Origin: CAG-698 sp964385755
GTDB lineage: Bacteria > Bacillota_I > Bacilli_A > ML615J-28 > CAG-698
Assembly (NCBI GenBank): GCA_964385755.1
Contig: CAYLPZ010000038.1
Span: 1 to 6,666, forward strand
Reading direction: 5' to 3'
DNA: 6,666 nt
Position 1 is the first letter of the stretch, and each line of letters opens with the position of its first letter. Below are positions 6,644 to 6,666 of the stretch, one piece after another. The translations under genes and the position numbers were made by a program. A model generated the notes under the pieces. The model did no database searches. It had not been told where the DNA came from and worked only from the letters and a program-made list of their open reading frames with translations.

Positions 6644-6666
6644 AATTTAATTATGAGCAAATAAGA

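Noticed and set aside
6613..6666. Possible 5' end of RNase P RNA (rnpB)
   Set aside because: GTTCTTACG followed by CGGGTA resembles the start of type B rnpB, but the conserved GAGGAAAGTCC that should follow soon after is absent within the window, and the similarity is too short to trust.

Overview
The window is AT-rich (about 30% GC by eye), and every gene that can be recognised lies on the + strand. It looks like a low-GC Gram-positive bacterium or a wall-less relative: Bacilli/Erysipelotrichia-like, or an Acholeplasma-type lineage. All tryptophan codons read in the five proteins are TGG. No reading frame is interrupted by, or ends at, TGA; the stops are four TAA and one TAG. This argues against the UGA=Trp code of Mycoplasma and Spiroplasma. 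The exact taxon cannot be fixed from this sequence.

Layout. Positions 1-234 are very AT-rich non-coding DNA with a short GC-rich patch near 39-55 and a candidate extended -10 promoter. Positions 235-3826 encode two overlapping ABC exporter half-transporters, each 599 residues. Their ATP-site substitutions are complementary, as in asymmetric heterodimeric exporters of the BmrCD/LmrCD/TM287-288 type. An unrecognised 72-residue basic membrane protein follows after 18 bases (3845-4063). A 67-base intergenic gap then carries two tandem 22-base units, each an inverted repeat. Next come a sodium/phosphate cotransporter-family protein with a PhoU-like cytoplasmic tail (4131-5741) and, 25 bases later, a type I methionine aminopeptidase with a short N-terminal extension (5767-6597). 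The last 69 bases contain a modest stem-loop.

How the genes may work together. The two ABC genes and the small membrane protein look like one transcription unit: an 8-base overlap, then an 18-base gap, with good ribosome binding sites. The phosphate transporter and map form a second close-spaced pair, possibly with its own control region at the repeat. No functional link between the two units is evident.

The gene content is ordinary. The points most worth a second look are the tandem palindromic repeat before the phosphate transporter, the small membrane protein next to the exporter, and the unexplained GC-rich patch at the left edge. I saw no CRISPR array, tRNA, rRNA, complete mobile element or defence system.
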